From Dryococelus australis (lineage: Eukaryota; Arthropoda; Insecta; Phasmatodea; Phasmatidae), in contig CM057003.1 of assembly GCA_029891345.1 (NCBI GenBank), positions 12,316,709 to 12,380,708 on the forward strand: a stretch of 64,000 bases of DNA, given 5' to 3'. The notes beneath the pieces were generated by a model. That model was not told the DNA's origin and made no database searches. It saw only the letters and a list, made by a program, of their open reading frames with translations. Position 1 is the first letter of the stretch; each line of letters begins with the position of its first letter. The translations under genes and the position numbers were made by a program. This document shows positions 10,840-22,251 of this stretch, one piece after another.

Positions 10840-12945
10840 TTTTCTTCAATACTTACCTCCTAATTGCATTGACACTGTTAGCAAGTTGTTTATTAATTAC
10901 TTTTATACGAATGTATGTACTTGTTTTTACGAAGTGGTATATTACTCCTCTGGGTATGCAATTTCATTTTTCAATCACTGCTTCTGTTACCAAATTTATT
11001 ATGTCATTTTCTTTACAAAAAAATTATCCATGAACTTTACGAAATACCTGTTCTGCTAGTTGTAACGTTTTCAGTAACTGTTGGCTCGGTTCTCTAAATC
11101 CTCCTTTGGTAACCGATTTTATCCAGTCATTCTCATTCATTTCTTCTGGCGAAACACTGAGGTCTGGATATAATGTTCGATATTTGTAGGCTACATATCC
11201 TGCAACATACCTTAGCCCCTCTACTGATACGACATTATCACATTCTTGAAAGACAGCATCATTCATATCATTGTCCGTATTATTGTCTTCATTTGATTGA
11301 GTGTCGTCGTCTTTAATAAGGCCTGACCGATTGATACTTTTAAGCATGTTGGCAATCGCACATTATTTGTTCTCATTTGTTCGCGACTCATCTGCCTTTG
11401 AAATATCCTGTGAAGTTATTTTCGATAGACAATCTTATTCATTATTGTCTGTGGTGTTGCGATTTCTTGTAAATACAGATGTGGAATGCTTTCCCAGTAC
11501 ATACCAACGTATTCTGTACTTGAAATCAAGTGATGTTAGGTGGTCGTTTGCACATCCCATGCTTCTTATATAAGAAAAAAAATTTAAATTACATCTTGGT
11601 TTAACTTATCAGTTAGTAAATAAGTGACACCGTATTTTTCCTTCAAATAATGGAACAAATTCCTTAAAGACTTGTTTGTAACACGAATTGCTTACAGAAA
11701 TTTTCATTTCATTCCTGTGGCCCATCACTCGTTGTAAACATATAAATTTGTCCATTTCTGACAAAATTTTGCCTTGTTCCAGTTTGGTTAACTCGTATGC
11801 AAGCTTGCTATTGTCTGCGTTAAAAGGGTAGCTGCTGTTCAGAACATCGAACCAGTCGTTAAATAGCTTGAGGAAATGTGCTGTAGCTTGCCAAGGTTCT
11901 TTCAGTAATTGCTTTCGACCAAGGAATTCTAACGCCTTACTTGCAGTATTTGACAGAAGCTGCGTGGCTGTTTTTACTTTCTGTCTTTGTGTTCTTGAAA
12001 CGTCTAAATGCTGCTGGGAAATTTTGAATGCAATCTTATGGTCTTGAACGGACATATCCAGAAGTGAGTTCTGGTAAGTTTAAGTAAGTGAGGAGTGTCT
12101 GAGGATATGAAAACTTCTCTTGACTCATCACAGGTATTAGGAAAGGATGAATGTGTTGCATTAATTTTAAGCTCTTTCCAAACACTCCTGTTTGATCCTC
12201 CCATGTCACCTGTTACAGACGTAACAGCATAACCGCTTGTCTCTACTTGTTTTATAAGTTATTTACGAAGATTTGCAGTCATCGGTGTATCGAAGCCAAA
12301 AAATATGGGCTGCTTCCATTTACCCATAATTCCACGAACCATAAGTATTTGGATGGTTAAGTGTGGGCCTACAATTTTTCGTTCTTTGTATCAATACAGA
12401 GCAGATTTGAAACATGCATTTCATCGTATGATAAGGCAGTTGCATGTTCTCTCTTTGAAAGTGTTGTTCCTTTCTGTTTCATTAAAAAAAAAAAAAAAAA
12501 AAAAAACACCAGTGTATATTCCTGGGCTACAGTCAATTTTAGAAGCCCGCCTGCGCAAAATTGCGATAGAAGGCAACATATACTGCAGTTTATTTCGAAG
12601 ATATCTATAAGCCTTAACACTCACACTTCTGGGAGAAACTGCTGCAGCAATATCTTCATTCGACCAAATAATTATTTTTTTCGTATTGAGTATGATTCTT
12701 ATTTGGCCGGGTGTAAAGTAAGGAGACAGAATTTCTCTGACTTTATCAGTAACATTCTTGTTCGTCTTACTCTTTACTGTTCGCAAATTCTCCATTATGA
12801 TTTGTTTTTCTTTCTTCTATTGTGTGTTCGAAACAAGGAGATCTTCGGTTTTGCCATTCAAGCGATAATTTTTTTCGTCCACTTCTTTTATTTTCATTGA
12901 CATTTTTAGTAGTAAATCTTCTGATACCTCCACTTGTGTTCTGTA
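10840..12945 (-). pseudogene. P-element / THAP9-like transposase relic
   Basis: Minus-strand frames 12795-12421, 12204-12004, 12055-11609 and 11347-11024, then a stop-interrupted tail to about 10840, give P-family transposase segments in the right order. These are a FTPGQI / KAYRYLRNKL helical region, a GDMGGSNR...DTPHLLKL RNase H-like segment, an insertion-domain segment with LFNDWFDVLNS, and the VEGLRYVAGYVAYKYRT C-terminal motif. The last part is a KTSTYIRIKVINKQL tail. P transposases cut DNA and need GTP. Frameshifts, an in-frame stop at about 11022 and an A-tract insertion show it is dead. No THAP zinc finger was found upstream. A ttttacag acceptor lies at about 12945 on the minus strand. 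Outer inverted repeats were not found. Confidence 0.8.
12485..12507. repeat. Poly-A tract inside the P-element relic
   Basis: About 23 A on the plus strand. On the coding (minus) strand it reads as a run of Phe codons in the middle of the transposase. Confidence 0.9.
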
Positions 12946-13135
12946 AAATACAGTAATTTATGCAGCATAGGCCCCAATATTCATATATAAATGTAGCATA
13001 ATTTTTTTTACTGTCAGTAAAGTGGTCTTCCAGTTTCTGAGAAGCTATGATGATAGTTGGTAGAAGATGGAATTACTATATTTTACGGGAATCCAACCCG
13101 TAGTATAATATTCACAAAAAATGCCAAGCATTATA

Positions 13136-13366
13136 GGCTATCCACGGTGAAGTGAGCACTTATGAAAGCCCTCTCATTTCAAATACTAGTCAATAAATAT
13201 GATTTATTTTAACCTTAGATGTTAACTTACTAGTGCGGTGGAATATACGCACTGTGTTGATGACTTACATAGCAATATTTATTTTAAATAGTGGTTGAAG
13301 GATAAAAAATGGCTGAAAGGAAACAGTAAGTAGGGCCTCGAGAGTGCTCACTTTACCGTTAACAGC
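13136..13366 (-). mobile_element. M2-family MITE, full length
   Basis: The tips are ggctatccacggtgaagtga and gagtgctcactttaccgtta, inverted to each other. The interior matches the copies at 17463, 51591 and 60867 (landmarks: atttattttaaatagtgg, acatagcaatattt). Confidence 0.75.
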
Positions 13367-13880
13367 ATATAAACTAACTGACACTATAACGAATACGAAT
13401 CAAGAACAAAAAATTTTATCAATTGAGTTTTAAATTAAATATGTATCGGCGTAGGAATTAATTTATTATACCTGATAGATCGTTTTATATCACGGACGCT
13501 AAAATATAAGAGACTCACTGAGCTCATTCAATACTTCAGGTCTTGTATGTTACTATTAAGATGAAAAATTAAAATAAAATTAGCATGGCGATATTTTTTA
13601 GCAGTTATCAAACGGACTGTGAGGTAAAATTCTCAAATCTATGGCAGCACGAATTGCCCTACAGTCTGACAGACCTCTCGTAATAACTTGTAACTACTAA
13701 ATATAAAATATTATGTAAACGTAACATGAATTTAAATAATTGCCTATTGCACGTCTTCAACCAAAATATAGAAGGTATTTAATCTCCAAATACAAAAAAA
13801 GTTAAAAATTAAAGCTGCTTTTCAGTTCCGCAACTCACTAAATTGGAATTAGTTAATTTTCATTGATTGCCAGTTCATTT

Positions 13881-13960
13881 TCACTGATACACAGTAGAAA
13901 TCGAACCAGCAACCCTATGATAATTTGCTCAACCAGTTGACTACTACACCAACATGTCTC
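13881..13960 (-). mobile_element. tRNA-like SINE head
   Basis: The minus strand has tggtgtagtagtcaactggt (A-box region) and, about 30 bases on, ggttcgatttc (B box). No CCA end or clean cloverleaf is present, so a SINE fragment is more likely than a tRNA gene. Confidence 0.5.
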
Positions 13961-13969
13961 GCTTAGCTC

Positions 13970-15195
13970 GCAGCTGTTAGTTTACGTGTTACAGTAGAGA
14001 GCAGAAAACTACCGTTTTGGGAGTGAAAAACCTCTCAACTCATCGAATCGGAGGAAATTTTACTGATTCTAGTTTAGTGTGAAGACCACATGTATTATAT
14101 TTTATGATTCTTGCCCCATGTATACTTAAATTTGTACGTTCTACAATTGGAATTCGCCATATAGATTGCGTGCGTATGTTTTACATGTTACATAATTTTA
14201 CCTCTTATTGGGCTGCAACACTTCATTTGAGTTCATGCTATTACTGTATTACTGCATTCTGGTTGAGGAAATTGTTGCAAGTCTCCTTATGCAAGCTGCT
14301 GTTCTCTTAAAAATCTTCGTTTCTGTTAATATAAAAAAATATATTCGTTATAATACCACGTTCGTACTAACCATTCAAAAACAAAGTTTTTATATAATTA
14401 TTAACACTTTCTTTGCTTTATTAAACTATTACTTTAATTAGAGTATAAACATGTATTAAAATCCAACGCATTTAAAAACTATATATCTGCACTAAATCTT
14501 TCTTTGATAGTTATGTAACTTACATGGATATTTATACCTTGCCGAATTCAAAGCTGCCACAAGAATTTCTAGAACAACATTTTTCATTTCTCTTGTCTTG
14601 ATGGAACTGAATCATCTTTAATTTTACGGCACTTATCGGGGGAATAATTCATCATCATCTGTTGTTTTATTTTCGTATAACCTTCTTGCATGAAGTGGAT
14701 GGAGCAAATTCTAGCTGAAAAGCAAGGGAATTAAAATTCTAAATTATTTTACATTACCATCAGGAACAATAAGTAATTATAAAATAAAAGTTATCATCTT
14801 ACCATTATCAACATGAATGTTATTTTTTTCTTCTGCAGGCTATCACCCACGTTTTACACAAATCTTCATTCTTCGGAAACCTGAAGTATTTAATCGCATT
14901 TCCTTTAGTTTTTCGCCTGTGATTGTGGCCGCCATAAACTGCACCATTTGGCATGGCGAATCCACTAATTCTTCTGTCAAGGAAGCGAAGGAAACGATGT
15001 CACTATTACAAGTACTACATACGTTGAAATATCGTCAGAAATATCCGTCATTTGTTGCGAGCATGTCGGTGGCCCAGCGAGAATGAATTCTTCTAAGTAC
15101 GCGGTTGCGACTCTGGTGACGTAGTTGGGAGTAGTCAGCAAGGGGGGGGGGGGTTGAAGATACGCGTGAGTCCACCTTATTCTTCCCACCAAGCT
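13970..15195. other. Unassigned AT-rich stretch
   Basis: Nothing recognised apart from a run of 12 G at 15142-15153. Open frames of up to 89 codons match no family I know. Confidence 0.4.
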
Positions 15196-15285
15196 GCGGC
15201 CCCACTTCCCCCATAGGTAGCAATAATCCTAAGAAAAGCTTAATCCAGTACCTATTCACATCCCTGGTAATAATATCGCTCTAGT

Positions 15286-15412
15286 CACTGCGGCCACAAT
15301 TTTTATATATATCTATCCACTGGGTCACTACGGCCCCACTTGATATAGTTCTATCCATTAAACCACTGTGGACCCACGTGGAATAACTCTAGCCACTGAG
15401 CCACTTCGGGTT
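15286..15412 (-). repeat. Tandem 38-40-bp units resembling tRNA A-box halves
   Basis: Unit starts at 15286, 15326, 15364 and 15402 each begin cact-cgg-like. On the minus strand they read gtggctcagtggctagag, gtggtttaatggatagaa and similar, the A-box half of a tRNA-derived SINE. There is no B box in the units. Confidence 0.6.
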
Positions 15413-15499
15413 TTTGGAAAAGGAAAGGACAGCCCATAGACAAAAAAGAAAGGAGAAATGACGGAAATTTTTTTAACGGTAATTTTTTTATGCGGTAAT

Positions 15500-15790
15500 A
15501 AATCATAATAAAAGTTTAATCCAATATCAATGTACATCCCTGATTATCATTTTTTCCGGAACCGTTTGAGATAAGACTAAGTTGGTCCTGGGGTTATTAT
15601 CTATAGACTGTGTAAAATTTGATGTCAATACGTTCTGTGGTTTTTGAGTTAAATACGGTCGGATAGACAGACAGACATATATGAAAAAAATTAACATTAG
15701 ATATGGCTTAGTTATCAATTATACTATATGAAAAAATTATTAAAATGTGAAAATTCGAAAATCACAGACAGGCACTTCTATTTTATCTAG
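15500..15790 (+). repeat. Probable 3' tail of a retroelement
   Basis: The segment with ctgtggtttttgagttaaat followed by gatagacagacagacatata is like the 3' ends of insect and other invertebrate retroelements as I recall them. Part of it (aaaag-tttaatcca...acatccctg) is also present at 15233-15270. No reverse transcriptase is nearby. Confidence 0.35.
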
Positions 15791-16205
15791 TAGTATAGAC
15801 AAAATCAGTAAGCGTATCTCAAAAATAAATATTGTTGTAATATGACTATTTTACATGAAAGGTAAAAAAAAAAATCTGCCATTATGCTTTTAATTCTCGC
15901 CCTATTAATCTTATCTGAAGATAAAAATAGTGAAAATTGTAAAGAAAAAAACTTAGCGCTTTTCTGCGCAGTTCCATTGCTGGACGGAGAAGAGGGCAAA
16001 TAGCATAATGCAGTTTATCCCATTAGCTTGCATCTTGTGTGATAATATCCCACTGTCACATATATAATTTACTAGAAATACAGTTTCCCCGAAGATTCAT
16101 ATCGCAGTCTTGAGAGGGCTCGATGCATTGCTTCCTTATAGACCAGACGTGACGTTAATGAGTTTAAAAAAATGTACCAGTGATTTCCCTCAAGTCGATG
16201 TTATA

Positions 16206-16490
16206 CCTAGGGATACAAAAAATTCGCGAATTTATTTACGGACTAGATAGATTTCAAACGCGTGTACACTGACGTCACTTTTGCCATTGAATCAGAGTTT
16301 ATTAGACACGCCCTGGACGAGTCCGCACCAACAGCCGACTTGCAAGGGAACAAGAAGCGAATCCCGCACTGTCAAATGTGAGCTAACACTGGGGAAACAG
16401 CGAATGAAAAAGCATTTGAGGTTCGACTATACAAAGGATTGCGGAGTCTAGCATGCAGGTAATTGAACTCGCGAAATATTTTCCTATCCC
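16206..16490. mobile_element. TTCGCG-tipped MITE, family D (CTAGGGATA ends)
   Basis: The left tip ctagggatacaaaaaattcg is mirrored by the right tip ttttcctatccctag after a gcgaaatatt stretch. The 6-bp direct repeat ttatac flanks both ends (16201-16206 and 16494-16499). It is homologous along its length to 35525-35809. No coding capacity. Confidence 0.75.
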
Positions 16491-16604
16491 TAGTTATACC
16501 ATACCTGCTGCCGCAGTTGTTCTTTTGCAAGTTTTTATAAGGCCTAGTTGACGAGCCGATATAATAGCCGATATGCGATCCGGCGAAATAGATTACACTG
16601 AAAA

Positions 16605-16652
16605 CGTGCGTGTGTGTGTGTGGTTGGTGGTGTGTGTGTGTGTGGTGGTGTG
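16605..16652. repeat. (GT)n microsatellite, imperfect
   Basis: Runs of tg broken by ggttggtgg and ggtgg blocks. Confidence 0.85.
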
Positions 16653-16757
16653 GTGCAAGAATCATTTAGACTGTCAAAATAAGCACAGCCATCTAAATTT
16701 GGTTAAGGACCATATAAATATTGTTAACACAGGCAGTTAATACCAACAGAACTCTGG

Positions 16758-17093
16758 CATACGCCCAGTAAAGTTGGTAAAGGACATAGAGGAAATAGTT
16801 CCATGCCTTCACGTTCAATTAAAAGTCTTGAATATGAATAAACATCTATGAATACTGAACTTATTTATTTTTCCTTTTGTTTTTTCTCATGTATACACGT
16901 GTAAGAATTTGCACATTAGTAAAATGTTTAATTTGCTAATAATTTCACAGTTTCATTCGCCCGACGTGTGAACAAAGTAATCAGCCCATGGCAATGTTAA
17001 TTTCACGTATGGTGGAAGAATACACAAAGTGCATACAAGTATATGTTTAGCAGGGCTTTGAAAAGTGCTCAGTTTACCGTCAACAGTCTGTAC
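16758..17093 (-). mobile_element. M1-family MITE, left-truncated
   Basis: It starts in the middle of the element at cgcccagtaaagttggtaa and runs to the tip gtgctcagtttaccgtcaac. Confidence 0.7.
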
Positions 17094-17184
17094 GCTTATC
17101 CATAAATATTCTTCATGCACAACATATCCACGCATCATGGTGACTGAATGGACTAACACAATGTTATCCAGAAACTGTTTTCAA

Positions 17185-17245
17185 ACCAGATTCAAACCCA
17201 CAACCTCGTTTTCCTAATGTAGCACTTCACTTCACCAATAGGCTC
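17185..17245 (-). mobile_element. Degenerate tRNA-like SINE head
   Basis: The minus strand reads attggtgaagtgaag (A-box-like) and gtgggtttgaatctgg (B-box-like) at about normal spacing. Confidence 0.4.
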
Positions 17246-17462
17246 ATGAACCAACATAATTGTGACTTACTGGCCTTCAGAAGCTTTAACCACCGCTCCA
17301 TCAACTCCAAGTGGCGGCTTGTATTGAATCGCCTGTCAGCACTCAAGGAAGTTATTGCTATTTTTTTCTACCGTACATCAACGCACATGTCATGAGCAGT
17401 CAACTGTAAGAATCACTCTCCCTTCGCATTCACTGTAGGAAAACATTATGCATTGTAGTTAA

Positions 17463-17695
17463 ATGCTGTTCACGGTAAAGTGAGCTATTTTGAAACCCTA
17501 GTTGCTTTTTCCTTTCAGCCTTCATTTATCCTTTAACTGCCTTTTTTAAAAATAAATATTGTCATGTAAGTAATAATCACAGTGTATCTTTTCCACTGCA
17601 CTCGGAAGTTTTATCTAAGGCTAAATTACGGTATATTTATTGACTGATTCCAAATGAGAGGGCTTTCAAAAGTGCTCACTTCACCGTGAATAGTC
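17463..17695 (+). mobile_element. M2-family MITE, full length
   Basis: The tips are gctgttcacggtaaagtgag and gtgctcacttcaccgtgaat. The interior is colinear with the M2 copy at 13136 in the opposite orientation. Confidence 0.75.
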
Positions 17696-18348
17696 TTTAC
17701 GTGCTTGTGATGTAGGTAATTCTTTACACTAAGCAATAAATATACCAATCACAACTTTTTTTTTCTCTTCGCTTTGTAAAAACTTTTTTCTTGTATTTTA
17801 TCGACACGAGGTAATACTTCAACCCAACATGCAGCGTCCGCAATCACGCGCAATACTGGTTGCCTGAGTTTGTACCGCGAAGCGAAACAATTAATTCCAT
17901 GCTGCAAGCACCTGTACTTATGCATGCACACACGAGTATTCGAATAATACTTGACATTAGAGGAGGTAACTGATAATTTCAATTGCTGCGCTTGGCATCA
18001 TAGTGGCGCCGGTCTTAAGAACGGGCTTGGCTCCACCCTACCCAAGTGAAAGAGAGAGGCAGATCGACTCGCAAAGCACCAACTACAGGTAGCTGGCAGG
18101 CGGGAGGACAAATCTGCAGGCACTCCCTCGCACCTGCCGTACCACCGTAATACATTTATTTCCTTCCTGGGGAGAAGTTGCCCGACATTGGCAGAGCTCA
18201 TAAATCCGAAGTTAAAGCTGCGCATTTTTAAAAATTACATAATATGTCCGAACAATTTTTCATTCCTTGTATTCTGTGACTTGACATGTCATTGGCTTTT
18301 CGTCCACAACAATCAACGTTTATCACTCCTGCAATCTTGGAATGGATA
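17696..18348. other. Unassigned stretch
   Basis: AT-rich apart from a moderately GC-rich part at about 18000-18190. No gene or known repeat was recognised. Confidence 0.4.
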
Positions 18349-18510
18349 ATATATACTATAGGGCCACCACATTTATGAAAGAAAAACAAAAAGTTTACGC
18401 GAAGGCTAGACTCCAATGTCCTATGACATACGTACAGTTTTCCTTCGGTTATTGGCCACGTGTCTTTGTCAGGAGTATATATTTGTTTGGCCACTCATTT
18501 GACTGCCTTC
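18349..18510. mobile_element. Fragment of TTCGCG-tipped MITE, family C
   Basis: It starts at tagggccaccacattta and continues with acgcgaaggctagactcca, colinear with 52527-52660 and with the reverse of 19870-19984. The other half is missing. Confidence 0.6.
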
Positions 18511-19146
18511 GTTCGAAAATACAGTTCGAAAGTTTGTTTGTATTATTTGTAAAAATTACGATAGTAATCGGGTTTATTAGCACATTTATTGATACTTAAC
18601 AATCGTATCAACATATTAATAAATCAACGCAACAAGAAACTGACAAGCAAAGCTATAAAACTTGAAATATGTTTTTGCACACGTTGCCCAATATTTGCAG
18701 TATATCTATTTAAAAGCTTTCCGGCGTCATCAGTTGTCACATTAGCTGAGATTACTAAAGCGTAGCGCTCGGAAGCAGCTGATCTAAGTTCGAAACTCGC
18801 GCAAACTTGTAAAATTCTTTTATATGGCTCAAACTGTTTAATGTACGTGTAGCTAAAAAAGTCTTTAGTTACACCACCCAAATCAAACAGTTTGGGGCAA
18901 CCAAATGAGAACAGCAAATTATTTGGTTTCAGCAACAAAATATTTCACAGGCCCTATACAAACAAAATAATTTGTTTGCACCAAACAAATCTTGTTTGAT
19001 TCAACAAAACTTTTTTTCGGTGCGCTTATTCCACGAGTTCAATCGCACACTCCAGCAATATGGCGGCACTGGCCAGCACAACAACATGTTGGAAGACCAT
19101 CCGCCAATCAGCGCCTGGAAACCCCCTCGCAACTGGCAGTCCATAA
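18511..19146. other. Unassigned stretch
   Basis: A minus-strand open frame of 104 codons (18624-18938) matches nothing I know. Repeated caaacaaa-type strings occur at 18950-19010. Confidence 0.35.
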
Positions 19147-19400
19147 GTAGAGACCTGAGAAATCCGCGAGTTCAATGACCCATAGGCTAGACTTCACAGT
19201 CTTATATACTCTCATGCAGATATCAACTGTTTATTGGTTGATTGTTGTGGTAGCAAAAGACGTGGTTGGGCGCCCAATTCATTGTATGTTTGTTATTGGC
19301 TCATGAGTCAACCAATTACCAAATAAAGTAACATGAACGTGGATGTTTGTGAATTCCAAATTGTCTAGAAATGAACCCGCGAAATTCTCAGGATCTCTAC
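19147..19400. mobile_element. MITE, family A (GTAGAGACCTG ends)
   Basis: The left tip gtagagacctgagaaatccg is matched in reverse by the right tip (cgcgaaattctcaggatctc). A relative lies at 54500. Confidence 0.65.
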
Positions 19401-19408
19401 CTATAAGT

Positions 19409-19704
19409 AAAGGTAGTGAAATTTCGCGAAAATATTTCAAGACAAGATATATTTCAAAACACTGCATGGGTCGTTTACCTACCTTGATTGGCTGATTTAC
19501 TTTTTGACACGTGTTAACTGTCTGCACACGAATTACACAGGAGCCGTGCAGATGTCGCCCAGTTCTGAGTGGCCCGGTCAAATATACAAAAGACTTCCTA
19601 AGCAGACAGCGACCAATGGCAGTAGACAAACTGCTTTTGGGTGCTTATAGTATTTAAGTCTGTCGTGTACTCATATTTTTTCGCGAAAAATCACCAGCTC
19701 TACC
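19409..19704. mobile_element. TTCGCG-tipped MITE, family B
   Basis: The left tip aggtagtgaaatttcgcgaa and the right tip ttcgcgaaaaatcaccagct are inverted copies. It lies only a few bases from its two neighbours. Confidence 0.6.
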
Positions 19705-19706
19705 TG

Positions 19707-19984
19707 TAGTAGGGCACCTGTTTTTCGCGAAAAGATTTCAGGGACGACTTGTACCCCAAAACACTAGAGCTCAGATCCACTCTTGTGATTAGATCATTTT
19801 AACTGTCAGGCGTTGAACCGACACCCAGTGTCAGATTCGCCGAATTCTGATTGGCCTCCGCCAATTAAGGAACTGTCTCCCGACAAAGACACTTGGCCAA
19901 CACAAGGAAAACTGCGCGTATGGCATTGGACATTGGAATCTGGCTTTCGCGTAGATCTTTTCGCGAAAAACATGTGGTCCTGCC
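19707..19984. mobile_element. TTCGCG-tipped MITE, family C
   Basis: The left tip gggcacctgtttttcgcgaa and the right tip tcgcgaaaaacatgtggtcc are inverted copies. It matches the copies at 20883 and 52527. Confidence 0.7.
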
Positions 19985-20129
19985 CATTAGCCAACACTCG
20001 ACTTCTCACAGAACGAACGCAGCAGCCATCCAGACACAAGTCCCGTTCCCAGAGCCTCGTGCAGTAGATCAGCGAATTGAGCCCTCGGCGAAGGGATCAC
20101 CACGCCATTTCTCTGTCAACTTGTCTATA

Positions 20130-20363
20130 GTCTATTCGCGGTAAAGTGAGCACTTTTCAAGGCCCTGCTAAATGTTTGCTATAAGTAACTTTCTATATTT
20201 TTTACATTTTCTAATAGAAACACTGCCATGTGACTAATAAACACAATCTATACATTTTGCCAATCCCAAAAGTCAACGTCTGAAGCAGCCACAAAATATA
20301 TTTATTAGTGGTTAAAGCCATTTGGAAGGGCCTTAAAAAGTGCTCACTTTAACGTGAACAGCC
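20130..20363 (+). mobile_element. M2-related MITE with M1-like left part
   Basis: The tips are gtctattcgcggtaaagtga and gtgctcactttaacgtgaac. The interior is a divergent M2 version. It abuts an M3 copy. Confidence 0.65.
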
Positions 20364-20368
20364 TGTAT

Positions 20369-20792
20369 AATCTATTCACGGGGTCTTCACATTCTTTGAA
20401 TGAAACTTTTTAAAATCATCCTGTGTATGACATGTTTAGTTATTTGCTAGATATGCCATGTATCACAAGCGTTTTATACCCCTGTTACATAACAGTATCT
20501 TATGTCTCGTTAAAATGAAGTTTTACATATATTTTATTTATAAATTATATATTTCATTTATAATAAAAACTAATAAAATAGTGAGAAAACGTGTGTGTTG
20601 GTAGCGCCTTGTAAGAAATAGTTCTCATGAAAAATATTGCTACAACCGAGTGCGCACACAATTCCGTGCGTTGTCTTCTGGTGTTAATTTCTATACTTAG
20701 TTAAGCTTAGTTTTCACGAAGCGGAGGAATATCCTGGAAGTAGAACTTCAGCAGGGCTTCGGAAAAGTGAGAAGTGACCCTGAATGGATTAT
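20369..20792 (+). mobile_element. M3-family MITE, full length
   Basis: The left tip is atctattcacggggtcttca and the right tip is gaagtgaccctgaatggatt. The interior contains catcacaagcg-type and gttggtagcgcct blocks shared with 53374 and 46951. Confidence 0.7.
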
Positions 20793-20882
20793 ACTCTGTG
20801 TCCATAGTCTCATAAACCGCTGCTGCGAATGTCATTAAGCAAAACCACATTTTTGCTATTAGTCCCGGCACAAAGTAGATAA

Positions 20883-21176
20883 GTAGGGCCACCGATTTTA
20901 CGGAAAAAGATTTGTGCGCAGTTTAAACAAAATAATTTTCAGTGCACACAACAGCAGTATATTGGCCGGGTGTCTGCGTGAGGATACATTCATTATTTGA
21001 CTAGGACTTTTTGGAATTATGTTACTCCAACACTGGATTTCCGTGATTAGGCTGGAAGACACTTGAGACGCGTGAGAGTTCATATCATCCAACCACGAAA
21101 CTGTTTATGAACTAAAGTGTTTTCCAGTCCAACTAGTCGTGGGATCTTCACACGCGGAAAACAGGCGGTCGTAAAG
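20883..21176. mobile_element. TTCGCG-tipped MITE, family C, diverged
   Basis: The left tip is gtagggccaccgattttacg. The body runs parallel to 52527-52826 (tattggcc, tgtctgcgtgaggata, gtgttttccag). The right tip is degenerate. Confidence 0.5.
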
Positions 21177-21325
21177 AGACAAAATGGCGTGGTGGTTCTT
21201 CGATGTGGGTGAACTCATTCTATAATTGGATGCACAATGTTCCGGGTACGGCCCTTGTGCCTGATTAGCCACCGCGCGCTGCGGAAAGTCCCCTACTGGT
21301 TCGGCTGCCGTCTCAAAAAAAAAAA

Positions 21326-21996
21326 GGCTGGATTCGCAATAGTCTGTCGCATCTGTCAGTCGTCCGTCCGTCTGGCCCGCGGTCACGTGATCTTCAACCA
21401 ATCGCAGGGCAACTTCTATTTCTATCCGTCCATCCGTCAAATATTTACCAAACTTTAAGTTTCGATTTCGCATGTGGGAATCGTGCCGGACGATGCCGTT
21501 GATCGGCGGGTTTTCTCGGGGGTCTACCGTTTCCCCCGCCCTTTCATTCCGGCGCTGCTCCATCACCCAATCACCCTCATCGGCTCTCAAGACCTCGATG
21601 TTAAGGGTCGTCCAAATCTCTTCATGACGGACGGACGATGATCCACCGTCTTCTGACATTTCTTAGACGAGAATACGCACTTTGAAGAAAAATTCAAGGC
21701 GTGTATCTGTGTTTATATATATTTGGTAATAATTATGGAATTTTGAATGTAACAATTTATAAATTTTTATTACGAAAAAAAATTATTTTCCCTAAATATT
21801 TCTCTCTTGAAAGTCCTATTTCCAAACAAAATTACGTCCAACTAAAGAAAGACAGCGATTTTAAATTTTCGCACTTAAATTTTGCGTACAGAAGTATTGA
21901 CGGACGACGGATTGTTGTGAATCGCTTTCAACTGATGACAAAAACGACAGACGGACGGACGATTGACGGATGCGACGGACTATTGTGAATTCGGTC
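21326..21996. mobile_element. DNA element with GACGGACG-rich inverted ends (copy 1)
   Basis: The left end gattcgcaatagtctgtcgc is matched in reverse by the right end (gcgacggactattgtgaatt). Both continue inward with cgtccgtccgtc / gacggacggacg repeats. It shares ccacgtgatcttc-like and aaatat-tccaaactttaa blocks with 22252-22764. A SINE piece sits inside it. A partial extra right end occurs at about 21898-21925. Confidence 0.65.
21470..21630 (+). mobile_element. tRNA-SINE family B, 3' part
   Basis: It carries gcatgtgggaatcgtgccgg, the gcgggttttctcggg block and the tail cggctctcaagacctcgatg. The tRNA head is absent. Confidence 0.65.
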
Positions 21997-22251
21997 TAAA
22001 CTACCGGGTCCTGATTGGAGAACGGTGATCCCACAAGTTGTGGTCTAGCGACGTAATTTTGTTGACGTGTACAGATGTTTCATCTCTGTATAATTAATTA
22101 TTGTGTAGTCTCAGATGTGCAACAAAGAGTTATAACAATGCTGGTACAGTTTAGTACAAAAAAATGTTCGTCGTTGCAACGCTTTAATCGGTATGTTTAT
22201 CTTTGACTGAAATGATTCAGTGTTATTAATCCCAACAAACTTTGTAATATG

